Shown: positions 54,045 to 62,598, counted from the stretch's first letter. The stretch is 64,000 bases of DNA from Coriobacteriia bacterium (GCA_013336165.1 JAAXUF010000005.1:62001-126000), one strand, 5' to 3'. Notes: a model not told the origin generated them from the letters alone. Translations and numbers: made by a program.

Positions 54045-54167
54045 GTTCTTTCTCCATCCAGGTGTTATCGACTACGCTATTTTGCTCACTATACCCTACT
54101 GATATGCTAGGCGAATGACAGGCGACATCTCACACGCAAATTCACGCGCACTGTCGCACCGGTGCCG

Positions 54168-55424
54168 CTAGGGCCGTTCGGTCAGCGTGTCGAATGCAGC
54201 ATCGTGATTCGCGACGGCCTTCGCACCCAGCGCAAGCGCCTCGGACCAGAGAGTTTCGGCCTCGCCGCCCGCGAAATCGCGACCTGCGATCGCCCCCACC
54301 AGCACGACGGGCGTTCCGGCTCGCGCCGCGACGACAGCCGCGCGCAAGTTGCCGACGTTGCCGTTCCCGAAGGGGATCTCGGCGACCACGACCACATCCG
54401 CCTCCTGCGACAACTGCGCGACGTGCTCCTGCGCCTCCGCATCCATCGGCGCAAATGGTGGGATCGCGGCGTACTCGAGTCCGAGCGCTGTTGCGACAAG
54501 CTGGTCGGCGTCGCCGAGGTTGAGCGCGCCCGCCGAGACGTGCCAGCCGGCCAGCACCAGCCGACGCATCAGTGACGCGGCAACTCCCGAACCGCCGATC
54601 ACCAGCGCACGTCCGCGCTGCGTGCGAGCGACGGCGCCCTCGCGCAACACCGGCGTGACGCTGACCGAGCCGGTGATGGGGTCGGTGCCGACGACGGCCC
54701 GCACGCCGAAGACCGCCGAAAGCATCTCGGCGGTGATGGCTAACGCAGGCGGAAGCGCTTCGCCGAGACGCCCGTCGGCGACAACCGCTATGCGGTCTGC
54801 ATAACGCGCGGCCAGGTCGAGATCGTGGAAGACGGCGAGCACCGCCAGCCCCGAGTCGGCAAGCTCGCGTGTCAGGTCGAGAACCTGGAGCCGGTGGTTG
54901 AGATCGAGGTGGCTCACCGGCTCGTCCAGTAGTAGAATGCGCGGCTCCTGGGCAAGTGCCTGAGCCAAAGCGAGGCGTTGCAGGTCGCCGCCGGAGAGTT
55001 GGTCAGTGGGCTTGTCGGCGAGGTGCGCCGTGTCGGTGAGCGCCATCGCCCGATCGACGACCTCCCGGTCGTGCTCGCCGGGCGAAGCGAAGCGCGACAG
55101 GTGCGCGTGCCGCCCCATAGCCACGAAGTCGCGCGCCGGCACCGCAAACGCGGGCTGCACCTGCTGCGGCACGACGCCGACCATCCGTGCACGGGCCACC
55201 GAGGAATACTCCCTTGCCGGCAGACCACCTAGGTTCAGCGCTCCCCCGAGGAGCTCCGCATCCCCGGTCACCGTGCGCACGAGCGTGGACTTGCCGGCGC
55301 CATTGGGCCCAACAAGACCTACGATCTCGCCCGCGTGTACTTCTAGGTTCGCGCCACATACGACAGGCGCCCCGGCGTAGCCCACGTCGGCGCGTGCGTA
55401 TTCCAACAAGACCTCGGCAATCAC
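54168..55424 (-). CDS. btuD: Cobalamin ABC transporter ATPase BtuD with fused C-terminal domain
   Basis: A 418-residue protein. Residues 1-255 are a FecE/BtuD ATPase: Walker A GPNGAGKSTLVRTVTG, signature LSGGDLQRLALAQALA, Walker B ILLLDEPVSHLDL. Residues about 265-418 form a Rossmann-like domain (ALVIGGSGVAASLMRRLVLA, GWHVSAGALNLGDADQLVAT, VVVVAEIPFGNGNVGNLRAA). The extension is not needed for transport and its ligand is unknown. The start overlaps btuC by 4 bp. The B12 riboswitch upstream supports cobalamin as substrate. Confidence 0.86.
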   Translation of the reverse strand: MIAEVLLEYARADVGYAGAPVVCGANLEVHAGEIVGLVGPNGAGKSTLVRTVTGDAELLGGALNLGGLPAREYSSVARARMVGVVPQQVQPAFAVPARDFVAMGRHAHLSRFASPGEHDREVVDRAMALTDTAHLADKPTDQLSGGDLQRLALAQALAQEPRILLLDEPVSHLDLNHRLQVLDLTRELADSGLAVLAVFHDLDLAARYADRIAVVADGRLGEALPPALAITAEMLSAVFGVRAVVGTDPITGSVSVTPVLREGAVARTQRGRALVIGGSGVAASLMRRLVLAGWHVSAGALNLGDADQLVATALGLEYAAIPPFAPMDAEAQEHVAQLSQEADVVVVAEIPFGNGNVGNLRAAVVAARAGTPVVLVGAIAGRDFAGGEAETLWSEALALGAKAVANHDAAFDTLTERP

Positions 55425-56446
55425 CGCGATCGCCCCCGCACCAGCAGCCAGATGAAGAACGGCCCGCCGAGAACCGCCGTCACGATGCCCACCGGGATTT
55501 CGACCGGACGGATCACCATGCGGGCCGCAAGGTCAGAGAGCACCAGAACCGATGCGCCGGCAAGAAGCGACGCCGGCAGCAGCCGACGATGGTCGGGGCC
55601 GACGATCCGCCGCATGATATGCGGCGTCATGAGTCCAACGAAGCCGATCAGCCCGGAGACCGCCACGGCGGCGGCCGTAAGGAGCGATGCTGCTGCCAAC
55701 ATGAGGAGCTTGAAGCGCTCAACGGACAGGCCGAGATGGCCGGCGCGCTCGTCACCAAGCAACATGAGGTTGAGTTCGCGCGTCGAAAGCAGCGGAAGGA
55801 GGATTCCCAGCACGAACATCGGCGCGATCATGGCTACGTACTGCCATGAGGCGGCGGACAGGCCACCCATCATCCAATACACCAGCGCCATCATCTGTTG
55901 GCGCGCGACCAGCATGATGAACGACGTCAGGGCCGCTAGCACATACGAGACCGCCACGCCTGCAAGCAGAAGTGATGTCGGCTCCAGACGCCCACGCGAC
56001 GACGCGAGCCTCACGACCAGGATCATCGTGAGCAGCGCGCCCGCAAACGCGCCGGCCGGAACCGCTCCGAATCTCCACACGGTTGCGCCCGCGGTCGCGG
56101 TCAGTGCGACCATCGCCCCCAGCCCGGCACCACTCGACACGCCGAGAATGTAGGGGTCGGCCAGAGGGTTGCGGAAAAGCGCTTGGTAGAGCGTACCTGC
56201 CGCTGCCAACGATGCCCCAACCAGCGCGGCTATCAGCACCCGTGGAAGACGCACGTCCACCACAAGCGTATCGGCAAGCCCACCGCTGCTGCCGCTGAAC
56301 CGCCGACCGAGAGCGGCGATCACGTCGCCCGCCGACAGCGGCACCGCCCCGAACGCCACGCCGACCAGCATCGCCGAGGCAAGCACGGCGATGAGAGCGG
56401 CGATGACCGCGGGATACGAGAGCGGCTGTCGATCGATCCTGGCCAC
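55421..56446 (-). CDS. btuC: Cobalamin ABC transporter permease BtuC
   Basis: A 341-residue FecCD/BtuC protein with about ten helices. Family motifs: RLPRVLIAALVGASLAAAG, QALFRNPLADPYILGVSSG and LIGFVGLMTPHIMRRIVGPD, the last two contacting the ATPase and binding protein. ATG start at 56446 follows the btuF stop by 13 bp. It forms the transmembrane channel for BtuD. Confidence 0.93.
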   Translation of the reverse strand: MARIDRQPLSYPAVIAALIAVLASAMLVGVAFGAVPLSAGDVIAALGRRFSGSSGGLADTLVVDVRLPRVLIAALVGASLAAAGTLYQALFRNPLADPYILGVSSGAGLGAMVALTATAGATVWRFGAVPAGAFAGALLTMILVVRLASSRGRLEPTSLLLAGVAVSYVLAALTSFIMLVARQQMMALVYWMMGGLSAASWQYVAMIAPMFVLGILLPLLSTRELNLMLLGDERAGHLGLSVERFKLLMLAAASLLTAAAVAVSGLIGFVGLMTPHIMRRIVGPDHRRLLPASLLAGASVLVLSDLAARMVIRPVEIPVGIVTAVLGGPFFIWLLVRGRSR

Positions 56447-56459
56447 GTTTCGCTACTTC

Positions 56460-57404
56460 CTAAAACGCTTCCGGATGCAGGCCCATGGCGATCTGCTTCA
56501 AGCCCTCGATGAGGCGCGGGCCGGGACGCGAGACTGTGTTGTCGTCCAGGATCACGACGCGCCCGTTCTTCACCGCTGAGAGCTTGTCGAAGCCGGCACG
56601 CTTCTCGATGGACGCGGGATCGCTGCTGGAACCTTTCGTCGCCAGGTAGACCTGCGGGTTGGCGGCTATGAGCTGCTCAGACGAGTAGGCTACGTAGCTT
56701 TTCTCGGTGACGACGTTGGTGCCACCGGCGAGCGTGATGAGCTCGTCAATGAAGGTGCCCTTGCCCACCGTGTAGAGCGGGTTTTGGCCGATCTCGACGA
56801 ATGCCGTGACTTTGGGCTTACCAGCGACGGCCTTCTGCACCGACACCACGTCTGCCTTCATGCCTTCGACGATGGAAGTCGCCTTCGATGCCGTGCCGGT
56901 CGCCTTGCCTACGCGCTCGATGTCGGTGTAGACGCCTGCGAGGTCCTGCGGGTCGATAGCGATCACCACCGCGCCAAGCGCCTCCAGCCGCTTCACCATG
57001 TCGGCCTGCACGCCGGTGGTCGCCAAGATGAGGTCCGGCTTCGCAGCTGCAATAGCCTCCAAGTTGGGTGTCTGAAAGTCGCCGACTTTCGCGATGCCGC
57101 TTACCTCGGCAGGATAGTCGTCATAGGTCGTGACGCCGACTACGCGGTCGCCTAGACCCAATGCGAACAGGATCTCGGTGTTTGCGGGCGCGAGTGAAAC
57201 GATGCGTTTGGGCTCGGCGTTGATGGTAACCACGCGGCCGGCATCGTCGGTCAGCGTCACCGGATATGCCGCCGAGGAGTCGGACTTCACTGTGGACGGA
57301 CCGCCGCTCGCGGTGCAGCCGGCGAACGAGAACGTCGCAAGCACAGCGGCTAGGAGCAGGATCAGTGTGGTTCGGGTGGCGCGAGTGCGTTTCGTACGGG
57401 GCAT
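56460..57404 (-). CDS. btuF: Cobalamin-binding lipoprotein BtuF
   Basis: A 314-residue type III binding protein. The signal LLLAAVLATFSFAGC ends in a lipobox. The mature part has KRIVSLAPANTEILFALGLG and VVGVTTYDDYP, typical of BtuF, and VAYSSEQLIAANPQVYLA. ATG 57404 with GGAGGATGC was chosen; longer starts lack a signal. It heads btuF-btuC-btuD behind the cobalamin riboswitch. Confidence 0.92.
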   Translation of the reverse strand: MPRTKRTRATRTTLILLLAAVLATFSFAGCTASGGPSTVKSDSSAAYPVTLTDDAGRVVTINAEPKRIVSLAPANTEILFALGLGDRVVGVTTYDDYPAEVSGIAKVGDFQTPNLEAIAAAKPDLILATTGVQADMVKRLEALGAVVIAIDPQDLAGVYTDIERVGKATGTASKATSIVEGMKADVVSVQKAVAGKPKVTAFVEIGQNPLYTVGKGTFIDELITLAGGTNVVTEKSYVAYSSEQLIAANPQVYLATKGSSSDPASIEKRAGFDKLSAVKNGRVVILDDNTVSRPGPRLIEGLKQIAMGLHPEAF

Positions 57405-57450
57405 GCATCCTCCTTGTGGAAATCGATCACGGATTCTTGGACGCCCCCGC

Positions 57451-57504
57451 CAAAACGAAGAAGCCCGCTGCCCTACAGAGAAATCTGTCGGCAAACGAGC
57501 TTCG
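57451..57504 (-). terminator. Attenuator hairpin in the btuF leader
   Basis: On the transcript, CGAAGCTCGTTTGCC (57504-57490) can pair with GGCAGCGGGCTTCTTCG (57472-57456), allowing G-U pairs, and TTTTG follows. It sits between the cobalamin aptamer and btuF, where an intrinsic terminator would be used to stop the message when B12 is bound. Confidence 0.5.
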
Positions 57505-57616
57505 AGTTGAAAGCGGAGCGGATCGGGGTGAAGTCTCCGGCGCGAGCTTTCGAGCCTGCTTTCGAGACATCACCGCGAGCCGGCCTTGCACCTCGAAGGC
57601 CGCGTCGCGCATCACC

Positions 57617-57747
57617 TTGGCAGGTCTCCTGACTTGGGGAGCGCACAAGCGCTTCCCTCTACAGTGGCGGGTCCCGTCCCGGATTCGCACCGGGTTCCCT
57701 ATTCTCCCGCGACTGACGTGTCCGCGGGCACCAAGTGACGCCTATTC
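57617..57747 (-). ncRNA. Cobalamin riboswitch
   Basis: On the minus strand the B12-box elements are clear: GGTGCCCGCGGAC, AATAGGGAACCCGGTGCGAA, TCCGGGACGGGACCCGCCAC followed by TGTAGAGGGAAGC, and the 3' box GTCAGGAGACCTGCC. All conserved blocks are in the normal order. It controls btuFCD. The 400 bp between btuF and the divergent gene at 57808 is mainly this RNA and its attenuator. Confidence 0.96.
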
Positions 57748-57807
57748 AGTTGGCAATGCGGTCAGTGTAGTCTAGGCGCAGCGGCGGCGCCATCAGGAAT
57801 CCGCCGA

Positions 57808-58359
57808 GTGGGCACTCTTCGCGCCGCTTCGCGGATCGGGTTCTCGGCATGGCGTTCGCTCATCCCGCGACGAGACGAGTATGTGCCGCCCAAGGGAAAG
57901 GCGAATCTCTTGCCCGGAAGTCCCAAATGGAACCGTGGATGGCCGGTGATAGCCTGCGCATTCGCGTTTGCGATTCTGGCCGCAAGCGTGGTGGCGGCGC
58001 ATCTCATCGCCCATGCCGAGTATTCGCGAAGCTTCGACTCACCAGCTTCGATCGAAGTGCGCGCACATGCCGCCGCCATCGCCGCGAGCGTAGAACCCTG
58101 GAACCGTGGATTCGTGGCTAGAGCACACCTGCTAACCCTGTGGGTCGAGGGCAAGGACCTTCTGGAAGCCGGAGATTACAACGCAGCGGTAGACGTGCTC
58201 GACTCGGCGTACCGCCAAGATGTGGGCAACGTCGAGCTTCTCGCGCTCTACCAGCAGGCGCAAGCCGTCCAGGCCGAGGAAACGAACCGGAAGGCTCACC
58301 TGCAGCACGGTCACGAGGGACCCGGTGGCACGCTGCTCCCAGAGGATGTGGAGAGGTAG
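57808..58359 (+). CDS. Hypothetical membrane-anchored protein with helical repeat
   Basis: A protein of up to 183 residues with one membrane helix (about 45-67, WPVIACAFAFAILAASVVAA). The external part has paired helices that resemble TPR units (LLEAGDYNAAVDVLDSAYRQ, VELLALYQQAQAVQAEE). No family is recognised. The start is uncertain: GTG 57808 is the longest, GTG 57880 another choice. It stands alone on the plus strand between btuF and nrdG. Confidence 0.5.
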   Translation: MGTLRAASRIGFSAWRSLIPRRDEYVPPKGKANLLPGSPKWNRGWPVIACAFAFAILAASVVAAHLIAHAEYSRSFDSPASIEVRAHAAAIAASVEPWNRGFVARAHLLTLWVEGKDLLEAGDYNAAVDVLDSAYRQDVGNVELLALYQQAQAVQAEETNRKAHLQHGHEGPGGTLLPEDVER

Positions 58360-58377
58360 CCTGATCGCCTCGCCAAC

Positions 58378-59088
58378 CTATGCCCTGACCTCAAACTCCT
58401 CAAACTCCGCGCCGAAGCCATCCGGCAACGCGGTCAGCGGGTCCGGACCCAGCCCGACCGTGATCGCCTCCGGCCGAGTGCCCTGGGCACGAAACGCCTG
58501 CAGTGCCCATCGCCGCACGCCAAGCGAACTCAGCTCTCCCGCCATGCGCCGGAGCGCATCCAGGCCGAGAAGTCCCGGGTGCACCGTCGTCCGCACCTCG
58601 TAGTCGACGGCGCTCGCGAGCAACGCCTGCAGACTCATCCGCGCGTGCTCGCCGCTGCCGGGCACGCGCGTGATGCGCTCGTACTCGGCGAATGGTGCTT
58701 TCACGTCGAAACCAACCCAGTCGGCCAAGGAGAGCGCCTCGGCGAAGCGCTCGGGTAGCTGCCCACCGCTGTGCAGGGCCACACGCATGCCCAGCTCGCG
58801 CACTTCGCGCATTGCTGGCAGCAGCGCCCGCTGCGCAATGGGCTCACCACCGGAGAAGACGACTCCGTCGAGCAGCCCGACGCGCCCCTCGATGAACCGG
58901 CGAACCTCGCGCCACGCCAGCGCCTCGGAACCGGCGGCCGCCGCAGCGGACAACAGTGCCGGGTTATGGCAGTACACACAGTCCCACGGGCAGCCCTGGC
59001 AGAAGACCGTCGCTACAAGCTGGCCGGGCCAGTCGCACGTCGACAGACGCGTCAGCCCTCCGATGCGAAGGTCAGCTGAGGTCGACAC
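58378..59088 (-). CDS. nrdG: Anaerobic ribonucleotide reductase activating protein NrdG
   Basis: A 236-residue radical SAM enzyme. The [4Fe-4S] motif is CPWDCVYC (CxxxCxxC) near residue 34, followed by VVFSGGEP for SAM binding. It uses SAM to make the glycyl radical on the reductase. The start is placed at GTG 59088, overlapping the small glycyl-radical gene by 17 bp; no strong ribosome site is seen, so translation is probably coupled. Upstream in-frame starts lie inside that gene. Confidence 0.9.
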   Translation of the reverse strand: MSTSADLRIGGLTRLSTCDWPGQLVATVFCQGCPWDCVYCHNPALLSAAAAAGSEALAWREVRRFIEGRVGLLDGVVFSGGEPIAQRALLPAMREVRELGMRVALHSGGQLPERFAEALSLADWVGFDVKAPFAEYERITRVPGSGEHARMSLQALLASAVDYEVRTTVHPGLLGLDALRRMAGELSSLGVRRWALQAFRAQGTRPEAITVGLGPDPLTALPDGFGAEFEEFEVRA

Positions 59089-59266
59089 GCGACTCGAGGA
59101 AGCAGGTTCGCTCGGCGTACTCGCCCTGCTTCCCGCGGTTGAACGACGAGACCGGGCGATGGTAGCCCATGACACGCGTCCAGACTTCGCAGGGCTGGCG
59201 CTCGTTATCGGCCAGCGCGATCGCGGACTGCGCGGAGACTTCTTCGGTCGCGGTGATATCACTCAT
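59072..59266 (-). CDS. Stand-alone glycyl-radical domain of class III ribonucleotide reductase
   Basis: A 64-residue protein. CEVWTRVMGYHRPVSSFNRG corresponds to the extreme C-terminus of NrdD, where RVxGY carries the glycine that becomes the radical. The large NrdD protein just upstream ends after the zinc site and has no such motif. The gene has its own ATG with AGAGGAG, 18 bp after the nrdD stop, in another frame. It is thus a separate gene, not read-through. NrdG must activate this small subunit for NrdD to work. Confidence 0.88.
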   Translation of the reverse strand: MSDITATEEVSAQSAIALADNERQPCEVWTRVMGYHRPVSSFNRGKQGEYAERTCFLESRVDLS

Positions 59267-59283
59267 GCCTTGGCTCCTCTGGG

Positions 59284-61326
59284 TTAAGCCACGCCGACGG
59301 CGTCGCGTTGCTTGCGTGCGGCGATCTCGAGATCACACTTGGGGCAGAATGGGTGCTCCCCTGCCAGATAGCCATGTGTCGGGCAGATCGAGAACGTCGG
59401 TGTGATGGTGATGTAGGGCAGCCGGAAACCCTCCAGCGAGCGGCGCACAAGCTTGCGGCACGCATCCGCCGAGGAGACCCGCTCGCCCAGATAGAGATGC
59501 AGCACGGTGCCGCCGGTGTACTTGCGCTGCAATTCCTCCTGAAGCCCGAGCGCCTCGAAAGCGTCGTCCGTGAAACCGACCGGCAGCTGGCTCGAGTTGG
59601 TGTAATACGGCGTCACAGGCGTGCCCGCTTGCAGGATTCCGGGGAAACGCTTCTGGTCCTCGCGGGCGAATCGGTGCGTGGTGCCCTCGGCAGGTGTCGC
59701 TTCAAGGTTGTAGAGATGTCCGGTCTCCTCTTGGAAGCTCACGATCTTCGTACGCACATGGTCGAGAAAGCGGATCGCGAACGCGCGGCCCCACGGCGTG
59801 GTGATGTCGTCTTCGTCGCGTGTGAAGTTGCGGATCATCTCGTTGACACCGTTGACGCCCACCGTCGAGAAGTGGTTGCGTAGCGTGCCGAGGTAGCGCT
59901 TCGTGTAAGGGAACAGCCCGTCGTCGATGTGGCGCTGGATGACCTTGCGCTTGATCTCGAGACTCGTGCGCGCGAGGTCGAGCAGCTCATCGAGGCGCGC
60001 GAACAACGCGGCCTCATCGCCCTGATGCACGTAGCCCAGACGCGCGCAGTTCACGGTCACGACGCCGAGCGAGCCGGTCTGCTCGGCGCTTCCGAAGAGG
60101 CCGTTGCCGCGCTTGAGAAGCTCGGTCAGGTCGAGCTGCAGACGGCAGCACATCGAGCGCACCATGTTGGGCTTGAGCTCGGAGTTCAGGAAGTTCTGGA
60201 AGTACGGCAGGCCATACTTCGCCGTCATCTCGAAGAGCAGCTCGGCATTCTCGCTCTCCCACGGGAAGTCCGGTGTGATGTTGTACGTCGGGATCGGGAA
60301 TGTGAAGACGCGACCCTTGGCGTCGCCCTCGGTCATGACCTCGATGTAGGCGCGGTTGATCATGTCCATCTCGACCTGAAGCTCGCTGTAGGTGAACTCC
60401 ATGACCTCGCCGCCGATGACGGGATACTGGTCGCGGAGGTCCTCCGGGCAGACCCAGTCGAAGGTAAGGTTGGTAAACGGCGTCTGGGTGCCCCAGCGCG
60501 AAGGCACGTTCAGGTTGTAGACGAGTTCCTGGATCGACTGGCGCACCTTCTCGTACGATAGCGAGTCCTTGCGGATGAACGGCGCCATGTACGTGTCGAA
60601 GGAGGAGAACGCCTGCGCACCCGCCCACTCGTTCTGTAGCGTGCCGAGGAAGTTCACGATCTGCCCGACGGCGCTCGAAAGGTGCCTGGGTGGGGCCGAC
60701 TCGACCTTGCCCGGGACACCGTTCAGTCCCTCAGTCAGCAGCGTACGCAGCGACCAGCCGGCGCAGTAGCCGGACAGCATGTCAAGGTCGTGGATGTGGT
60801 AGTCGCCGTCGCGGTGCGCCTGCCCGACCGCAGCCGGGTACACGTGCGACAGCCAGTAGTTGGCGACGACCTTGCCCGAGATGTTCAGGATGAGCCCGCC
60901 GAGCGAGTAGCCCTGGTTGGCGTTCGCGTTCACGCGCCAGTCGCTGCGGTCGAGGTACTCGTTCATCGAAGACTCCACCTCGACCACCGTGCGGCGATCG
61001 TTGCGCAGCCGGGCGCGCTGTTCGCGGTAGACGATGTAGGCACGCGCCGTCTCGAAGTGGTTCGCCGAGATGAGCACCTGTTCGACGACGTCTTGGATCT
61101 CCTCGATATGCAACGCCTTCTCGGCGAAGCGGTGGACGAGGACCTTCAGTGTCTGGCCGGCAAGCAGGTCGGCCTCAAGCTCGCCGAACTCGCCGGTGGC
61201 CCGGCCCGCACGTGCGATGGCCGAGCGGATCTTGGACGCGTCGAATGGTGCCTCTTCGCCGGCACGCGTGATGACGGTGGAGAGCACCTTGTCGGCAATG
61301 GAGTCGTTACTGTTCGCGCAGGACAA
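59284..61326 (-). CDS. nrdD: Anaerobic ribonucleoside-triphosphate reductase large subunit lacking the radical glycine
   Basis: A 680-residue class III reductase. Residues about 15-100 are an ATP-cone (ITRAGEEAPFDASKIRSAIA, ETARAYIVYREQRARLR). The barrel has DYHIHDLDMLSGYCAGWSLR, MCCRLQLDLTELLKRGNGLF and GSLGVVTVNCARLGYVHQGD. Those cysteines likely include the thiyl-radical residue. The C-terminus keeps ICPTHGYLAGEHPFCPKC, a metal-binding site, then ends after 14 more residues without RVxGY. I chose TTG 61326 because AAGGGGGA precedes it and upstream codons are not family-like. Confidence 0.93.
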   Translation of the reverse strand: MSCANSNDSIADKVLSTVITRAGEEAPFDASKIRSAIARAGRATGEFGELEADLLAGQTLKVLVHRFAEKALHIEEIQDVVEQVLISANHFETARAYIVYREQRARLRNDRRTVVEVESSMNEYLDRSDWRVNANANQGYSLGGLILNISGKVVANYWLSHVYPAAVGQAHRDGDYHIHDLDMLSGYCAGWSLRTLLTEGLNGVPGKVESAPPRHLSSAVGQIVNFLGTLQNEWAGAQAFSSFDTYMAPFIRKDSLSYEKVRQSIQELVYNLNVPSRWGTQTPFTNLTFDWVCPEDLRDQYPVIGGEVMEFTYSELQVEMDMINRAYIEVMTEGDAKGRVFTFPIPTYNITPDFPWESENAELLFEMTAKYGLPYFQNFLNSELKPNMVRSMCCRLQLDLTELLKRGNGLFGSAEQTGSLGVVTVNCARLGYVHQGDEAALFARLDELLDLARTSLEIKRKVIQRHIDDGLFPYTKRYLGTLRNHFSTVGVNGVNEMIRNFTRDEDDITTPWGRAFAIRFLDHVRTKIVSFQEETGHLYNLEATPAEGTTHRFAREDQKRFPGILQAGTPVTPYYTNSSQLPVGFTDDAFEALGLQEELQRKYTGGTVLHLYLGERVSSADACRKLVRRSLEGFRLPYITITPTFSICPTHGYLAGEHPFCPKCDLEIAARKQRDAVGVA

Positions 61327-61374
61327 TGGATCCCCCTTCTTGCTTGCATGGCAGAAGCGGACGTGACGCCCGCC

Positions 61375-61413
61375 GAAAAAAGAACCCGTCACCTCCGCTG
61401 AGGCGAACGGGCT
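61375..61413 (-). terminator. Intrinsic terminator (attenuator) in the nrdD leader
   Basis: On the transcript GCCCGTTCGCCTC pairs with GAGGTGACGGGT around an AGCG loop, and TTCTTTTTT follows directly. It lies about 50 bp before the nrdD start codon, so it would stop the message before the gene. A regulated read-through is implied. Confidence 0.75.
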
Positions 61414-61426
61414 TTCAGAGCATAGC

Positions 61427-61498
61427 GGTTCGAAATGACATCGAGAGACCCCCGGACACCGCGTGGTCGTCACGAGCCGGCCTCGATCACTTCGAAGG
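61427..61498 (-). ncRNA. Structured leader RNA upstream of nrdD (candidate cis-regulatory RNA)
   Basis: On the transcript TTCGAAGTGATCGAG (61496-61482) pairs with CTCGATGTCATTTCGAA (61445-61429), about 14 pairs with a few mismatches or bulges. It encloses an inner GGCCGG/CCGGGG stem. The terminator follows 14 bases later. I do not recognise it as any known riboswitch class; T-box, FMN and cobalamin patterns are absent. The 382 bp upstream of nrdD otherwise holds no gene. Confidence 0.5.
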
Positions 61499-61708
61499 TC
61501 GTACCGTGCGTCACTGTCATCGCTATTCTTAGCTGACAACGACCCAAGTCTAGCCGAGCAAGACCATGGGGGGAAGCTAATCCGACGACGAAATTCGGCG
61601 ACCTGACGAACGGCGCCCTGCGAGCGACGATCACAACCTGTTGCGGAGCCGAACGGTCGCAAACACCATACCTTGTGGTTCGCTCCGCTTGTTGCGCCTA
61701 GCGGTTCG

Positions 61709-62041
61709 CTACCCTCGCGAGTACTTTGCGACCCTCACGGCCTCGACGACCACAAGGCCGCTGCCCACCATCTCATCAAGCTTGGGCATCACGCGCGCGA
61801 CGTTCTCGGCAGTGTCCACGAAGACGATCATCATCGGCAAATCGCTCGAGAGGTCGAGCAGGTGGGCGGCGTGCATGCGACTCGATTCACCGTAGCCCAG
61901 CGTGCCCTTGACGACCGTGGCGCCGGCGACTCCCTCGGCATGCAACATGGCCACGATGGCCTCATAGAGCGAGTGCGAGTGCCAGCGGTCGGTCTCGCCA
62001 ACCATCACGGTCACACGCTCTGCGTCAAATTCAGTCTTCAT
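61709..62041 (-). CDS. DUF190 domain protein
   Basis: A 110-residue PII-like fold protein (TVMVGETDRWHSHSLYEAIV, GATVVKGTLGYGESSRMHAA, DLPMMIVFVDTAENVARVMP). DUF190 genes often lie beside crcB, as here, and may regulate or support fluoride export. I chose ATG 62041 since GGGG stands 9 bp before it; ATG 62050 adds three residues but has no space for a ribosome site. It starts after the crcB stop. Confidence 0.88.
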   Translation of the reverse strand: MKTEFDAERVTVMVGETDRWHSHSLYEAIVAMLHAEGVAGATVVKGTLGYGESSRMHAAHLLDLSSDLPMMIVFVDTAENVARVMPKLDEMVGSGLVVVEAVRVAKYSRG

Positions 62042-62053
62042 GCGCGCCATCCC

Positions 62054-62431
62054 CTAGATCGATCGGCCGATAAGGATGCCGAGCCACGCTGCTGCCAGCC
62101 CTACCACGCCGCTGCCGAACATGTTCGCGAACCCCGCCGCCATCAGGCCGCGCTCCATGAGCGCGATCGACTCATACGACAGCGTCGAAAACGTCGTGAA
62201 CCCGCCCAGAACCCCCGTGCCGAGGAACAGCCGCCAGTTGCCGGGCACAAACCCGCGATCCAGCGACATGGCCATGAGGATGCCGATGAGGAATGCGCCA
62301 GCTATGTTGATGACGAATGTCGGCCAAGGAAAGCCCGCCCCGGTGCGCGTGGCGATCCAGCCGCCGAGACCGAAGCGCAGTGCAGCGCCGAAAGCGCCGC
62401 CAAGCGCCACTACGATCACGTCCCGGGCCAA
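62054..62431 (-). CDS. crcB: Fluoride channel CrcB/FluC
   Basis: A 125-residue four-helix membrane protein. GGAFGAALRFGL at the start, PTFVINIAGAFLIG with the polar-track Asn, and GVLGGFTTFSTLSYE with the Phe box and Na+ site are the FluC signatures. It lets fluoride leave the cell. TTG start with GAGAGGAAG upstream. The 85 bp before it show no clear fluoride riboswitch. Confidence 0.92.
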   Translation of the reverse strand: MARDVIVVALGGAFGAALRFGLGGWIATRTGAGFPWPTFVINIAGAFLIGILMAMSLDRGFVPGNWRLFLGTGVLGGFTTFSTLSYESIALMERGLMAAGFANMFGSGVVGLAAAWLGILIGRSI

Positions 62432-62598
62432 CCGAGCACTTCCTCTCTTCGCAGGCGATGCCGCAGTACATGCCGTCAGTATACCGTGCGTGAAACTTGA
62501 GTCGGTGGTACATACTACCGATACTTCAGCTTGAGGGTTCCCTCACCATCCTCCCCGGACTCCAGATCCGGGCGGCAAACAGAAAGCCGTCTGATTCG

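Noticed and set aside
59260-59290. Frameshift in one full-length nrdD
   Set aside because: The second part has its own AGAGGAG site and ATG plus an added N-terminal stretch, and the first part has a normal stop; a gene split fits better, though sequencing error cannot be fully excluded.
62432-62517. Fluoride riboswitch before crcB
   Set aside because: The conserved GATGG and pseudoknot segments could not be found.
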